Notes: a model not told the origin generated them from the letters alone. DNA of 64,000 bases from Paracoccus sp. MBLB3053 (GCF_031822435.1 NZ_JAVQLW010000001.1:319501-383500); one strand, 5' to 3'; numbered from the stretch's first letter, positions 17,126-25,784 are shown. Numbers and translations: made by a program.

Positions 17126-17870
17126 AGGGATCAATTTCGTCTCCTTCCTGGCCCAGTTCATGACGGCGATGCTGCAACCAGATCAGCCGCGTCTGGGCGT
17201 AACTATCGGCACTTTCATGCAGGATGGAATCGACACTATCGCCGAATCTCGCCCGCTCACCGGCTTTTGCGACTGCCCGGGCGCCAAGCCCGATCAGCCA
17301 TTCGTCCAGATCCAGGACCTGGTGCATCGGGTCGATGACCAGGTCGACGACGCGGCCCACCGTATCACGAACCGTCGAGGGGCCAAGCAGCGGAAGCTCG
17401 AGATAGGGGCCTTCGCCCACTCCCCAGACATGCAGGGTTTCACCGAAATCGGTATCCTGCTCGGGCAGCGCGAAATCCGCCGTCGCGGGATCGAGAAAGC
17501 CCGCGATGCCAAGGGTCGAGTTCACAAGAAACCGGAACGTCGTCTTGACCGCCGGCTCGGGACGGCCCTGCAGCAGGTGGTTCAGGGCCTTTCCGGGCTC
17601 GGCAAGGTTCGATCCGAAATTGCCGATCCCCTGCAGGGCATAGCTGCCGATGCCCGGCTCGTCGCTTCCCGCTGACGGGCCCGAGGACAGGCCCGAGGAC
17701 AGGCCCGAGGTCGCCGGCTTGACGACATTTGCGTCAAACCCGCGGTTGAAGGCATGGGTCTGGCGGTTCATCGGCTCAAACGGATCGTTGATGCCCCCTG
17801 ATCCCGGGTTTCCGCCGCAGCCCGCGACAGTCATGGCGGCCAGGGCGGCGAAAATCATTGCTCGATTCAA
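17115..17870 (-). CDS. mlaA: MlaA (VacJ) outer-membrane lipoprotein
   Basis: MlaA removes mislocalised phospholipids from the outer leaflet of the outer membrane and passes them to MlaC. The 251-residue protein has a lipobox VAGC with Cys18, then the family motif NDPFEPMNRQTHAFNRGFD. It also has FRFLVNSTLGIAGFLDPA, FGETLHVWGVGEGPYLELPLLGPSTVRD and the P-loop-like DPMHQVLDL segment. A short SSGL-SSGL-SSGP repeat (12-bp DNA repeat) is inserted after NVVKPATSG, where most members have none that I recall. The gene overlaps mlaC and is divergent from the type I secretion genes. Confidence 0.92.
   Translation of the reverse strand: MNRAMIFAALAAMTVAGCGGNPGSGGINDPFEPMNRQTHAFNRGFDANVVKPATSGLSSGLSSGPSAGSDEPGIGSYALQGIGNFGSNLAEPGKALNHLLQGRPEPAVKTTFRFLVNSTLGIAGFLDPATADFALPEQDTDFGETLHVWGVGEGPYLELPLLGPSTVRDTVGRVVDLVIDPMHQVLDLDEWLIGLGARAVAKAGERARFGDSVDSILHESADSYAQTRLIWLQHRRHELGQEGDEIDPYAE
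17678..17710. repeat. 12-bp tandem repeat within mlaA
   Basis: The unit GGCCCGAGGACA occurs 2.75 times in tandem at 17678-17710. In the mlaA frame each unit encodes Ser-Ser-Gly-Leu, so copy-number change would be in frame. Confidence 0.85.
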
Positions 17871-18021
17871 TATTCTGCTAACCTTCCGCTGTTATAGCCT
17901 GATGCTCAGGCCGATTCTCTTGTCGCGGGTCCGGGCCACGCCCGTCTTGATACGCCGCTTTTGGATATGCGCTGGAACGGAACCGGGCAAGTCCGGGACC
18001 GCCACAAGGAAAGGAACCGGC

Positions 18022-19764
18022 ATGGCTTCGCCGCCGATCCGTTATGACGGTCGAACCGAGTTGAGACAGGCGCGCCGGCAGGCGTGGCATTTGTTCGTGC
18101 TGGTCGGCCTGTTCTCGCTTGCGGTCAACTTCCTGATGCTGACCGGACCGCTATTCATGTTGCAGGTCTATGACCGCGTCCTTGCAAGCCGCTCGGTCGA
18201 AACCCTGATGGCGCTGTTCCTGCTGGTCGCCTTTCTTTTCCTGATGATGGGGCTGCTCGATCTGGCGCGCGGGCGCGTGATGTCGCGCGTCGCGGCCCGC
18301 TTCCAGGAACGGATGGAGCCGAGGGTGTTCGGCGCCGCGCTCGAGGATGGCGATGCCTCGGCCTCGAACACTGCCGTCAAGGGTGGCATGCGCGATCTCG
18401 AGGCGGTCCAAAGGCTGATCGGATCGCCGACGCTCATGGCGCTGTTCGATCTGCCCTGGGCACCGCTCTTCCTTGCTGCGGTCTACCTGTTCCATCCCTG
18501 GCTCGGGGCGGTGGCGACGATCGGGCTCGTCATTCTCGTGATCACGACGCTGCTGAACCAGTGGCTGAGCCGGGACGCGCTGCAGCGCTCGACCATCGCG
18601 GGGCAGGCGGCCGAACGCATGTCCGACCTCTACCGCGACGAAGGCGAGCTGATCGGCTCGCTCGGCATGCGCGGGGCGGCGTTCCGGCGCTGGCTCGCCG
18701 CCCGCGACGCGGCGACCGCCGCGATGATCGAAGGTCAGGACAAGTCCACCGCCTTCAGCGTCTTCTCGCGCACCTTCCGGCTTTTTCTGCAAAGCGCCCT
18801 CCTGGCGGCGGGGGCCTATCTCGTCCTCAAGCAGGAAGTCACACCCGGCGCCATGATCGCATCCTCGATCCTGATGGGCCGTGCCCTTGCCCCGGTCGAA
18901 CAGGTGGTCGGCGGCTGGCCCGTGATCCAGCGCGCGCAGGACGGCTGGCAGCGCCTGGGCGAATTGCTCAGCCGGCGCCCGCCGAAACCCGTGCGCACCC
19001 CCCTGCCCCGGCCCGAGGCACGGCTCGAGATCCGCAATCTCTCGGTCATCCCGCCGGGCCAGACCACGGCTGTCCTGCGCAGCGTCAGCTTCGAGCTCGC
19101 GCCGGGCCAGGCGCTGGGCGTGATCGGCCCCTCCGGTGCAGGCAAGTCCAGCCTCGCCCGTGCGCTGATCGGCGCCTGGCCGGTCGCGGGGGGCTCGATC
19201 CGGCTGAACGGCGCGACGCTCGACCAATACGACCCCGATATCCTGGGCAGCTATATCGGATACCTGCCGCAGCAGGTCTCGCTGTTCGAGGGCACGATCG
19301 CCGACAACATCGCCCGCCTGTCGACCGATCCCGATCCCGGCCAGATCGTCGCCGCGGCGAAGGCCGCCGCCGCCCATCGCATGATCCTTGACCTGCCCCT
19401 GGGCTACGACACCCCGATCAATCCCACCGGCGGCAGGCTCTCGGGCGGGCAGATCCAAAGGATCGGGCTGGCCCGCGCGCTTTACGGCAACCCGGTCCTT
19501 CTGGTGCTCGACGAACCCAATTCGAATCTCGACAACGAAGGCTCGGCCGCGCTCAACACGGCGATCCGCAACGTCAAGGAAAAGGGCGGCGCGGTCATCA
19601 TCATGGCGCATCGTCCCGCGGCGATCAGCGAATGCGAATTGCTGCTGATGATGGATCAGGGATTGCGGCGCGCCTTTGGCCCCCGCGACGAGGTGCTGCG
19701 CGCCATGGTCAGCAATGCCGAGCAGATTTCGCGCAGCAAGGGCAAGGGCGGAGGCATATCATGA
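18022..19764 (+). CDS. Type I secretion ABC transporter, permease/ATPase (PrtD-like)
   Basis: The inner-membrane engine of a type I secretion system, which exports RTX-type proteins with uncleaved C-terminal signals. The 580-residue protein has an N-terminal six-helix domain (about residues 20-310) containing LTGPLFMLQVYDRVLASRS, the hallmark of the PrtD group. The nucleotide-binding domain follows, with Walker A GPSGAGKSS, Q-loop PQQVSLFEG, signature LSGGQIQRIGLARAL and Walker B LLVLDEPNSNLD. There is no N-terminal C39 peptidase domain, so it should not cleave leader peptides. The start MASPPIRYDG follows AAGGAAAGGAACC. Its TGA overlaps the hlyD-type start (ATGA). No substrate gene is adjacent; the RTX protein at 54481 is a candidate. 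Confidence 0.93.
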   Translation: MASPPIRYDGRTELRQARRQAWHLFVLVGLFSLAVNFLMLTGPLFMLQVYDRVLASRSVETLMALFLLVAFLFLMMGLLDLARGRVMSRVAARFQERMEPRVFGAALEDGDASASNTAVKGGMRDLEAVQRLIGSPTLMALFDLPWAPLFLAAVYLFHPWLGAVATIGLVILVITTLLNQWLSRDALQRSTIAGQAAERMSDLYRDEGELIGSLGMRGAAFRRWLAARDAATAAMIEGQDKSTAFSVFSRTFRLFLQSALLAAGAYLVLKQEVTPGAMIASSILMGRALAPVEQVVGGWPVIQRAQDGWQRLGELLSRRPPKPVRTPLPRPEARLEIRNLSVIPPGQTTAVLRSVSFELAPGQALGVIGPSGAGKSSLARALIGAWPVAGGSIRLNGATLDQYDPDILGSYIGYLPQQVSLFEGTIADNIARLSTDPDPGQIVAAAKAAAAHRMILDLPLGYDTPINPTGGRLSGGQIQRIGLARALYGNPVLLVLDEPNSNLDNEGSAALNTAIRNVKEKGGAVIIMAHRPAAISECELLLMMDQGLRRAFGPRDEVLRAMVSNAEQISRSKGKGGGIS

Positions 19765-21122
19765 CCGCATCGCGCAATGCCGCATCGGCCCATCTGATGC
19801 GCGGCAAGCCGGCCAATGCCGCGCCACCCCGTCCGCAATGGTCGGTGCGCGGTCCGGTGATCCTCGGGCTGATGGTCATCGCCCTGCTCGTCTTGGGCCT
19901 TGGCGCCTGGTCGGTGCGCGCCCGCATCGCCGGTGCCGTCGTCGCCTCGGGCCAGGTCGAGGTCGAGCAGCGCCGACAGGTCGTGCAGCATCCCGATGGC
20001 GGCGTCGTGGCCGAGATCATGGTCCATGACGGCGAGACGGTCGAGGCCGGCCAGCCGCTGATCCACCTCGACGGGGTGCTTCTCGCGACCGAACTTGCCA
20101 TCGTCGAGGGCCAGTATTTCGAGATCCTCGCCCGGCGCGGGCGGCTCGAGGCCGAACGCGCCGACAAGAACGAAATCAGCTTCCCCGACGAACTGGTCGA
20201 GATGTCCCGGACCCGGCCCGAGGTCAGGGACATGCTCATCGGGCAGGAAAGCCTGTTCCGCGCCCGGCTCGACACCCTGGCGCAGTCGCTGGGCCAGCTT
20301 GCGAAGCAATCCGATCAGGTCCGGTCCCAGATCGGCGGCATCGAGGCGCAGAACAAGGCCCTGATCCAGCAGCGCGAATTCATCTCGCAGGAATTGCGCG
20401 ACCAGCGCTCGCTACTGGACAGGGGGCTTGCCCAGGCCCCTCGCGTGCTTGCGCTGGAACGCGAGGCGGCGCGGCTCGACGGGCTTCTGGGCGAGGCCAC
20501 CGCCTCGCGTGCCCAGGCCGAGACGCAATTGGCCGAGATCGACCTTTCCCGCCTTGAAAAATCCGCGAGCTATCGCGAACAGGCGGAAACGGAATTGCGC
20601 GACCTGGGCTATCGCGAACTTGAACTTGCCGAACGCCGCCGCTCGCTCAGCGAGCAGATCGCGCGGCTCGAAATCCGCGCTCCGGTTTCGGGCGTCGTGC
20701 AGGAATTGCAGCTCACCACGCCCAGGTCGGTCCTGCGCGCGGCGGACCCCGTGCTTTACATCATCCCGCAGGATCGCCCGCTGGTCGTGGCGGCCCGCAT
20801 CGCGACGATCAACATCGACGAAGTCCAGCCGGGACAAGAGGTGATGCTGCGCTTCTCCTCCTTCTCATCGCGCACCACGCCCGAAATCGACGGCGTGCTC
20901 AGCCGGATTTCCCCCGACACATTGATCGACGAAACGACGCATACCCCCTATTACCGCGCCGAGGTGACCATTCCGCCCGATCAGATCGCGCGGCTCGACG
21001 GGCTCGCGCTGATCCCCGGCATGCCGGTCGAGGTCTATGTTCAGACCGGCGAGCGCAGCCCCATCGCCTATATCCTGAAACCTCTCAGCGACTATTTTTC
21101 ACGCGCCTTCCGCGAAAGCTGA
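19761..21122 (+). CDS. HlyD-family type I secretion periplasmic adaptor (PrtE-like)
   Basis: The membrane-fusion protein that links the type I ABC transporter to an outer-membrane TolC-type channel. The 453-residue protein has one N-terminal membrane helix (about residues 29-50). The lipoyl half motif GQVEVEQRRQVVQHPDGGVV follows, then a long helical hairpin rich in Gln, Glu and Arg (about residues 120-300), the second half LEIRAPVSGVVQELQ and a C-terminal beta-barrel domain with PGMPVEVYVQTGER. It is translationally coupled to the ABC gene (ATGA overlap) and followed by a terminator. No TolC gene is in the window. Confidence 0.93.
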   Translation: MTASRNAASAHLMRGKPANAAPPRPQWSVRGPVILGLMVIALLVLGLGAWSVRARIAGAVVASGQVEVEQRRQVVQHPDGGVVAEIMVHDGETVEAGQPLIHLDGVLLATELAIVEGQYFEILARRGRLEAERADKNEISFPDELVEMSRTRPEVRDMLIGQESLFRARLDTLAQSLGQLAKQSDQVRSQIGGIEAQNKALIQQREFISQELRDQRSLLDRGLAQAPRVLALEREAARLDGLLGEATASRAQAETQLAEIDLSRLEKSASYREQAETELRDLGYRELELAERRRSLSEQIARLEIRAPVSGVVQELQLTTPRSVLRAADPVLYIIPQDRPLVVAARIATINIDEVQPGQEVMLRFSSFSSRTTPEIDGVLSRISPDTLIDETTHTPYYRAEVTIPPDQIARLDGLALIPGMPVEVYVQTGERSPIAYILKPLSDYFSRAFRES

Positions 21123-21123
21123 A

Positions 21124-21157
21124 AACGGCGCGCCCCTCTGGCCGCGCCGTTCCGTTT
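21124..21157 (+). terminator. Rho-independent terminator after the type I secretion genes
   Basis: The stem AACGGCGCG (21124-21132) pairs with CGCGCCGTT (21143-21151), followed by CCGTTT. It starts 2 bp after the adaptor stop. Confidence 0.75.
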
Positions 21158-21177
21158 CATCATGCCGTCAGGCCGGG

Positions 21178-21225
21178 ATCAGACCGCGAATCACAGCGCG
21201 AATCACACCGTGATTCACACTGGAA
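21178..21225. repeat. Degenerate 12-bp tandem repeat carrying three phased GANTC sites
   Basis: Four 12-bp units start at 21178, 21190, 21202 and 21214, with approximate consensus ATCACACCGCGA. The junctions make GANTC sites at 21188 (GAATC), 21200 (GAATC) and 21212 (GATTC), exactly 12 bp apart. The array sits in the convergent gap between the HlyD-type gene and argF. In the argF frame, beyond its stop, the units read as Cys-Asp/Glu-Ser-Arg. Confidence 0.75.
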
Positions 21226-21237
21226 CCAGTCCGGGGA

Positions 21238-22164
21238 TCAAAGCCCGAGACACCAGCGCATCACGGCCTTCTGGGCGTGAAGGCGGTTCTCGGCCTCGTC
21301 GAAGATCACCGAATTCGGCCCGTCCATGATCGCGCTCGTCACCTCGTCGTCGCGATGGGCGGGCAGGCAATGCATGAAAAGCGCGTCGGGCTTGGCCTTC
21401 GCCATCAGCGTTTCGTTCACCTGGTAGCCGCGCAACTGGTTGTGCCGGCGCTCACGTGCCGATTGCGGATCATGCATCGAAACCCAGGTATCCGTCACCA
21501 CCAGGTCGGCCCCGTCAACGGCCTTCATCGGATCGCGTTCGATGACCGCGTTGACGCCCTGGGCACGGGCGAAGTCCAGCGCCTCCTGCTCGGGGTCAAG
21601 CGTCTGCGGCCCGGTGAAGGTGAAATCATAGCCGAACTGGCCTGCGGCATGGATCATCGAGCAGCAGACATTGTTGCCATCACCCGACCAGACCACCTTC
21701 CTGCCCGCGATCGGGCCGCGATGTTCCTCGAAGGTCATGACATCGGCCATGATCTGGCAGGGATGGGTGCGGTTCGTCAGCCCGTTGATGACCGGAACGC
21801 TGGCATATTCCGCCATTTCCAGCAGCGTCGCCTCCTCGAAGGTGCGGATCATGATCAGATCGACATAGCGCGACAGGACGCGGGCGGTATCGGCGATGGT
21901 TTCGCCGTGACCCAGCTGCATTTCCTTGCCGGACAGCACCATGGTCTGGCCGCCCATCTGGCGAACGCCCAGGTCGAAGCTGACGCGGGTGCGGGTCGAG
22001 GGCTTTTCGAAGATCAGCGCGACCATGCGGTTCTTCAGGGGCAGGTCGGCATCAAGCGCCCCCTTGGGAAGGCCGTCGCGGGCATCCTTCATCCGACGCG
22101 CCGCATCGATCATGCCGCGCAGCTCAGCCTTGTCGGTGGTATGGATGTCGAGGAAACTGTTCAT
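21238..22164 (-). CDS. argF: Ornithine carbamoyltransferase
   Basis: ArgF joins carbamoyl phosphate to ornithine to form citrulline in arginine synthesis. The 308-residue protein has the carbamoyl phosphate motif STRTR, HPCQ, the ornithine-binding DTWVSM segment and HCLPAHR with the catalytic cysteine. It lies 183 bp downstream of argD on the same strand, as in many Alphaproteobacteria. A perfect hairpin lies in that gap. Beyond the TGA the frame stays open for 25 more codons, through a 12-bp repeat, before the next TGA; this is noted as an oddity, not as coding sequence. Confidence 0.96.
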   Translation of the reverse strand: MNSFLDIHTTDKAELRGMIDAARRMKDARDGLPKGALDADLPLKNRMVALIFEKPSTRTRVSFDLGVRQMGGQTMVLSGKEMQLGHGETIADTARVLSRYVDLIMIRTFEEATLLEMAEYASVPVINGLTNRTHPCQIMADVMTFEEHRGPIAGRKVVWSGDGNNVCCSMIHAAGQFGYDFTFTGPQTLDPEQEALDFARAQGVNAVIERDPMKAVDGADLVVTDTWVSMHDPQSARERRHNQLRGYQVNETLMAKAKPDALFMHCLPAHRDDEVTSAIMDGPNSVIFDEAENRLHAQKAVMRWCLGL

Positions 22165-22265
22165 TTGCTACTGTCTTTCGGATTGTCCCGGCAAGGAAGC
22201 CGCTTTGCCGGCAAGAGGTCAAGGCCGAAGCCTGATTTTACGGGTTGGCGCGGGTCTGGCACCGG

Positions 22266-22286
22266 GGCGGCGTCGTCGACGCCGCC
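22266..22286 (-). other. Perfect hairpin in the argD-argF gap
   Basis: GGCGGCGTC (22266-22274) and GACGCCGCC (22278-22286) form a 9-bp stem around a 3-nt loop. There is no T tract in the minus direction, so it is not a classical terminator. It could partially attenuate transcription or stabilise a processed argD-argF message. Confidence 0.4.
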
Positions 22287-22347
22287 ATGTGATGCCTGCC
22301 ATGCCCATATCTTTGCCCATATCCGAACCAGACAGTGCCCCGCCCGG

Positions 22348-23520
22348 TCAGGCTTCGAGCCTTGCGGCAGCCCGGTCAAGCCGCGCCACGGCCTCGGCGA
22401 TATCCGCATCGCTGATGTTCAGCGGCGGCAGAAGCCGCAGCGTCGCATCGGCGGCGGGCACCGTCAGGATATGCTCGGCATAGCCCGCCTTGACCAGGTC
22501 GCCCGGCGCGACCAGGCATTTCAGGCCGATCATCAGCCCCTGCCCGCGCACGCCCTCGAAGACGTCCGGATGGGCCGCGACCAGCGCTTCCAGCTTCTGG
22601 CGAAAGAGCCCCGCCTTGCGGTTCACCTCGGCCAGGAATTCCGGCGCCGCGATGATCTCCATGACCTTGGCGCCCACCGCGCAGGCCAGGGGATTGCCGC
22701 CATAGGTCGAACCATGCGTGCCCGCCACCATGCCCGCGGCCGCCTTTTCGGTCGCAAGCACGGCGCCCAGCGGGAAGCCACCGCCGATTCCCTTCGCAAC
22801 CATCATGATGTCGGGGGTGATCCCGGCATATTCATGGGCGAACAGCTTGCCGGTCCGGCCCATGCCGCATTGCACCTCGTCCAGCACCAGCAGCGCTCCG
22901 GTCGCGTCGCAAAGCTCGCGGATCAGGCGCAGGTCGGCATCGGCAAGCGGCCGGATGCCGCCCTCGCCCTGGATCGGCTCGATCATGACCGCCGCGGTGC
23001 GCTCGGTGATGGCGGCCTTGATCGCCTCCATGTCGCCCCAGGGCAATTGCCGGAAACCGGGCATCAGCGGGCCGAATCCCTTGACCATCTTCTCCGATCC
23101 CGCGGCCGCGATGGCCCCGGTCGAGCGGCCATGGAAGGCGCCTTCGAAGGTCAGGATCTCGTAGCGGTCGGCATCGCCCTCTTCGGCCCAGAACTTGCGC
23201 ACCATCTTGATCGCCAGCTCGGCCGCCTCGGTTCCCGAATTGGTCAGGAAGGCCGTGTCGGCAAAGGTGTGCTCGACCAGCAGGTCGGCCAGCCTTTCCT
23301 GTTCGGGGATGTGATAAAGGTTCGAGACATGCCAGATCCTGCCGGCCTGCTCGGTCAGCGCCGCGACCAGCTCGGGATTGGCATGGCCCAGCGCATTCAC
23401 CGCGATTCCCGCGCCCAGATCCAGGTATCGGGTCCCATCGGTCGAGATGGCCCAGCAGCCCTCGCCACGTTCGAAGGCGAGATCGGCACGGTTATAGGTC
23501 GGCAGGACATGCGGAATCAT
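22348..23520 (-). CDS. argD: Acetylornithine aminotransferase
   Basis: ArgD is a class III PLP aminotransferase that interconverts N-acetylglutamate semialdehyde and N-acetylornithine; related enzymes also serve lysine synthesis. The 390-residue protein has [63 protein letters not shown] and the PLP lysine in [16 protein letters not shown]. Its start at 23520 follows AAAGGGACCACTCC in the minus direction. It is upstream of argF and likely cotranscribed. Confidence 0.95.
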   Translation of the reverse strand: MIPHVLPTYNRADLAFERGEGCWAISTDGTRYLDLGAGIAVNALGHANPELVAALTEQAGRIWHVSNLYHIPEQERLADLLVEHTFADTAFLTNSGTEAAELAIKMVRKFWAEEGDADRYEILTFEGAFHGRSTGAIAAAGSEKMVKGFGPLMPGFRQLPWGDMEAIKAAITERTAAVMIEPIQGEGGIRPLADADLRLIRELCDATGALLVLDEVQCGMGRTGKLFAHEYAGITPDIMMVAKGIGGGFPLGAVLATEKAAAGMVAGTHGSTYGGNPLACAVGAKVMEIIAAPEFLAEVNRKAGLFRQKLEALVAAHPDVFEGVRGQGLMIGLKCLVAPGDLVKAGYAEHILTVPAADATLRLLPPLNISDADIAEAVARLDRAAARLEA

Positions 23521-23687
23521 GGAGTGGTCCCTTTGCAGACGATGGCCGCGGCTTGCGGCTACCCGGAAATGACGAAAAGGCAGGCGAGATCGGTCGTTGA
23601 AAAATCAACGTCGGGGACGGGCGAAATGGGCGGTCCGTGCGATCATGCCGCCCGCATAGCGCGGAAATGACCATGACGCAACGGGAT

Positions 23688-24509
23688 TCAGGGCTTCATC
23701 CGATAGCCCGAACGCAGCCAGCGCCAGGCCGTGAACAGCACCACCGCCACGCTCAGCAGGCAGACGATCAGGCCCCGCAGAGGCGGTGCGTCCGACACGC
23801 CCGCGATGCCGTAGCGTGCGCCGTCGATCAGGTAGAAGATCGGGTTCCAATGGGCGAGCGTCGCAAAGGGTTCCGGCAGGGCCTCGACCGAATAGAACGT
23901 GCCCGACAGGAACGAAAGCGGCGTGACGATGAAATTCGTGATCGCCGCCATCTGGTCGAATTTCTGGGCAATGATCCCGCCCAGCATGCCCAGCCCCCCC
24001 ATCAGCGCCGCGCCAAGGATGATGAACGCGAGCGCCCAGAGCGGATGGGCGATTCCCTGCCCGATCAGCAACCCCATGCCCAGCGCGATCACCACCGCGA
24101 CGATCAGCGCGCGCACCAGCGCGCCCAGCAGGTAGCCCGCAAGGATCTCGCCCGCCGAAAGCGGGGGCATCAGCGTGTCGACGATGTTTCCCTGCATCTT
24201 CGACGAGATGATGCTCGAGGACGTGTTGGCGAAGGCGTTCTGGATCACCGTCATCATCAGGATGCCGGGGCCAAGAAAGGCAAGATAGGGCAGGCCCATC
24301 ACCTCGCCCCGGTCGCGCCCCAGCGCCAGCGCGAAGACCGCGACGAAAAGCCCCGCGGTCATCAGCGGGGCAAAGACGGTCTGCTGCCACACGCTCATGA
24401 AGCGCATGATCTCGCGCCGGGCAAGCGTTGCTAGCCCGATCCAGTTCACGCGGCCAAAGCGGCGCACGCCCATCTGTCGATTTCCGGGGCTGGACGGGAC
24501 GTGCTGCAT
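23688..24509 (-). CDS. ABC-2 type transporter permease (YadH-like)
   Basis: A 273-residue inner-membrane protein with the six-helix ABC-2 pattern. Visible features are LARREIMRFMSVWQQTVFAPLMTAGLFVAVFAL, the SKMQGNIVDTLMPPLSAGEIL segment between helices, FIILGAALMGGLGMLGGIIAQKFDQMAAITNF and LSFLSGTFYSVEALPEPF. This resembles the YadH/DrrB multidrug or polysaccharide exporter permeases. The start MQHVPSSPG is chosen because AAGGAGCGCAG precedes it; a longer upstream frame is unlikely. No ATP-binding partner gene is adjacent, which is unusual. It is divergent from gcrA. Confidence 0.85.
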   Translation of the reverse strand: MQHVPSSPGNRQMGVRRFGRVNWIGLATLARREIMRFMSVWQQTVFAPLMTAGLFVAVFALALGRDRGEVMGLPYLAFLGPGILMMTVIQNAFANTSSSIISSKMQGNIVDTLMPPLSAGEILAGYLLGALVRALIVAVVIALGMGLLIGQGIAHPLWALAFIILGAALMGGLGMLGGIIAQKFDQMAAITNFIVTPLSFLSGTFYSVEALPEPFATLAHWNPIFYLIDGARYGIAGVSDAPPLRGLIVCLLSVAVVLFTAWRWLRSGYRMKP

Positions 24510-24518
24510 CTGCGCTCC

Positions 24519-24547
24519 TTGAATTTGCGGGCTCGGGCGGGTAAATC
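24519..24547 (+). promoter_or_regulatory. Weak candidate promoter for gcrA
   Basis: TTGAAT (24519-24524) and TAAATC (24542-24547) are separated by 17 nt in the 128-bp gap between the ABC-2 permease and gcrA. The -10 match is poor. Nearby is the inverted repeat CCCGGT-TTAAG-ACCGGG (24556-24572), which may be an operator. Confidence 0.3.
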
Positions 24548-24637
24548 TGGCTATCCCCGGTTTAAGACCGGGTTCCGCGGAATTGAAGCCACTAGCACGA
24601 AATGCGCCGGACCGCCCGGCGCAAGGAAAGGCAAACC

Positions 24638-25249
24638 ATGTCCTGGACCGATGAACGCGTAGAAACGCTGAAACGCATGTGGGCCGAAGGCCAGTCGGCC
24701 AGCCAGATCGCCAAGGAGCTTGGTGGCGTGACCCGAAACGCCGTGATCGGCAAGGTGCATCGCCTTGGCCTGTCGAACCGAAACGAGGACGGAACCGAAA
24801 TGCCTGCCGCACCCGCCCCCGAGGCGAAGCCTGCGCCCCAACCCGCTGCCGCCGCAGCGCCCGCGCCCCAACCGAAGCCCGCGCCCGAGCCCGCGCCGAA
24901 ACCTGCTCCTGCCGCCGCCGCGCCGCAGGCCCAGCCCGCGCAACCGCCGCAGCCGGTCAATTTCAACCGCCGCCCGATCGTGCCCGCCGGCCAGCCGCTG
25001 CCGCCGCAGCCTTCGGCCAACGAGATCAGCCCCGAAGCCCTCGCCTCGGTCCGCGAGGTCGAAAAGCGCGCCCGCAAGCTCACGCTGATGGAACTGACCG
25101 AGCGCACCTGCAAATGGCCGATCGGCGACCCGGCGACCGACAAGTTCTGGTTCTGCGGCCTGCCCTCGACGGCCGGCAAACCCTATTGCGAAGCCCATGT
25201 CGGCGTTGCCTTCCAGCCGATGAGCTCGCGCCGCGACCGCCGGCGCTAA
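24638..25249 (+). CDS. gcrA: GcrA cell-cycle transcription regulator
   Basis: GcrA binds sigma70 RNA polymerase and activates promoters that carry GANTC sites methylated by CcrM, controlling the alphaproteobacterial cell cycle. The 203-residue protein begins MSWTDERVETLKRMW. The helix-turn-helix EGQSASQIAKELGGVTRNAVIGKVHRLGL covers about residues 15-45. A roughly 75-residue Ala/Pro linker follows. The C-terminal polymerase-contact domain has LTERTCKWPIGDP, FWFCGLP and PYCEAHVGVAFQP. The start follows AAGGAAAGG. ccrM is 12 kb away in the same window. Confidence 0.95.
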   Translation: MSWTDERVETLKRMWAEGQSASQIAKELGGVTRNAVIGKVHRLGLSNRNEDGTEMPAAPAPEAKPAPQPAAAAAPAPQPKPAPEPAPKPAPAAAAPQAQPAQPPQPVNFNRRPIVPAGQPLPPQPSANEISPEALASVREVEKRARKLTLMELTERTCKWPIGDPATDKFWFCGLPSTAGKPYCEAHVGVAFQPMSSRRDRRR

Positions 25250-25265
25250 GATCTGGCGCTGAGCC

Positions 25266-25748
25266 TTGGCGCATTTCCCCCGGCTCGCCGCCCTGGCCGT
25301 TACGCTGGACGGCGACCGGGTGCTGCTCGTGCAGCGCCGCAATCCACCCGATGCGGGCCTTTGGGGCTTTCCGGGCGGCCATGTCGAGCCGGGCGAAACC
25401 GCGCTTGACGCGGCCGCCCGCGAGCTTGCCGAGGAAACTGGCGTCATCGCCCTGCCCCGCATCTATCTCGACAATATCGACATGATCGAATGCGGCGAGG
25501 ATGGCGCCCTGCGCTATCATTTCCTGCTGGCCGCCGTGCTTTGCGATTATGTCTCGGGCGATCCCGTCGCCGCCGATGACGCGATGGACGCGAACTGGTT
25601 CCTGGTCGAAGACATCCTTGCCGGGGCAAAGCCGCTCAGCGGCGGGGTGGCACGCACGCTCGCGCGCGCCATGGCCGCGCAGCAGGCAGGCGCCAGTCAG
25701 CAGGCAGGGGTCGCGCAGCCGTCAGGCACCGCGCGGCAGGCGGGCTAG
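25266..25748 (+). CDS. Nudix hydrolase
   Basis: A 160-residue Nudix-fold protein that would hydrolyse a nucleoside diphosphate linked to another group; the substrate is not evident. The Nudix box is clear: [23 protein letters not shown], matching GX5EX7REUXEEXGU. It follows [18 protein letters not shown], as in MutT- and NADH-pyrophosphatase-like members. The likely start is TTG at 25266, 16 bp after gcrA. The C-terminus is a low-complexity Ala/Gln/Gly tail ([13 protein letters not shown]) encoded by a short CAGCAGGCAGG duplication. It is probably cotranscribed with gcrA. Confidence 0.85.
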   Translation: MAHFPRLAALAVTLDGDRVLLVQRRNPPDAGLWGFPGGHVEPGETALDAAARELAEETGVIALPRIYLDNIDMIECGEDGALRYHFLLAAVLCDYVSGDPVAADDAMDANWFLVEDILAGAKPLSGGVARTLARAMAAQQAGASQQAGVAQPSGTARQAG

Positions 25749-25784
25749 GCGCGACACCCCGACCGGCCGCACGCGGCAGACGGG

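Noticed and set aside
18151..19611. A 486-codon minus-strand frame opposite the type I ABC gene
   Set aside because: The composition is typical of antisense frames in GC-rich genes, and the sense strand has Walker and signature motifs.
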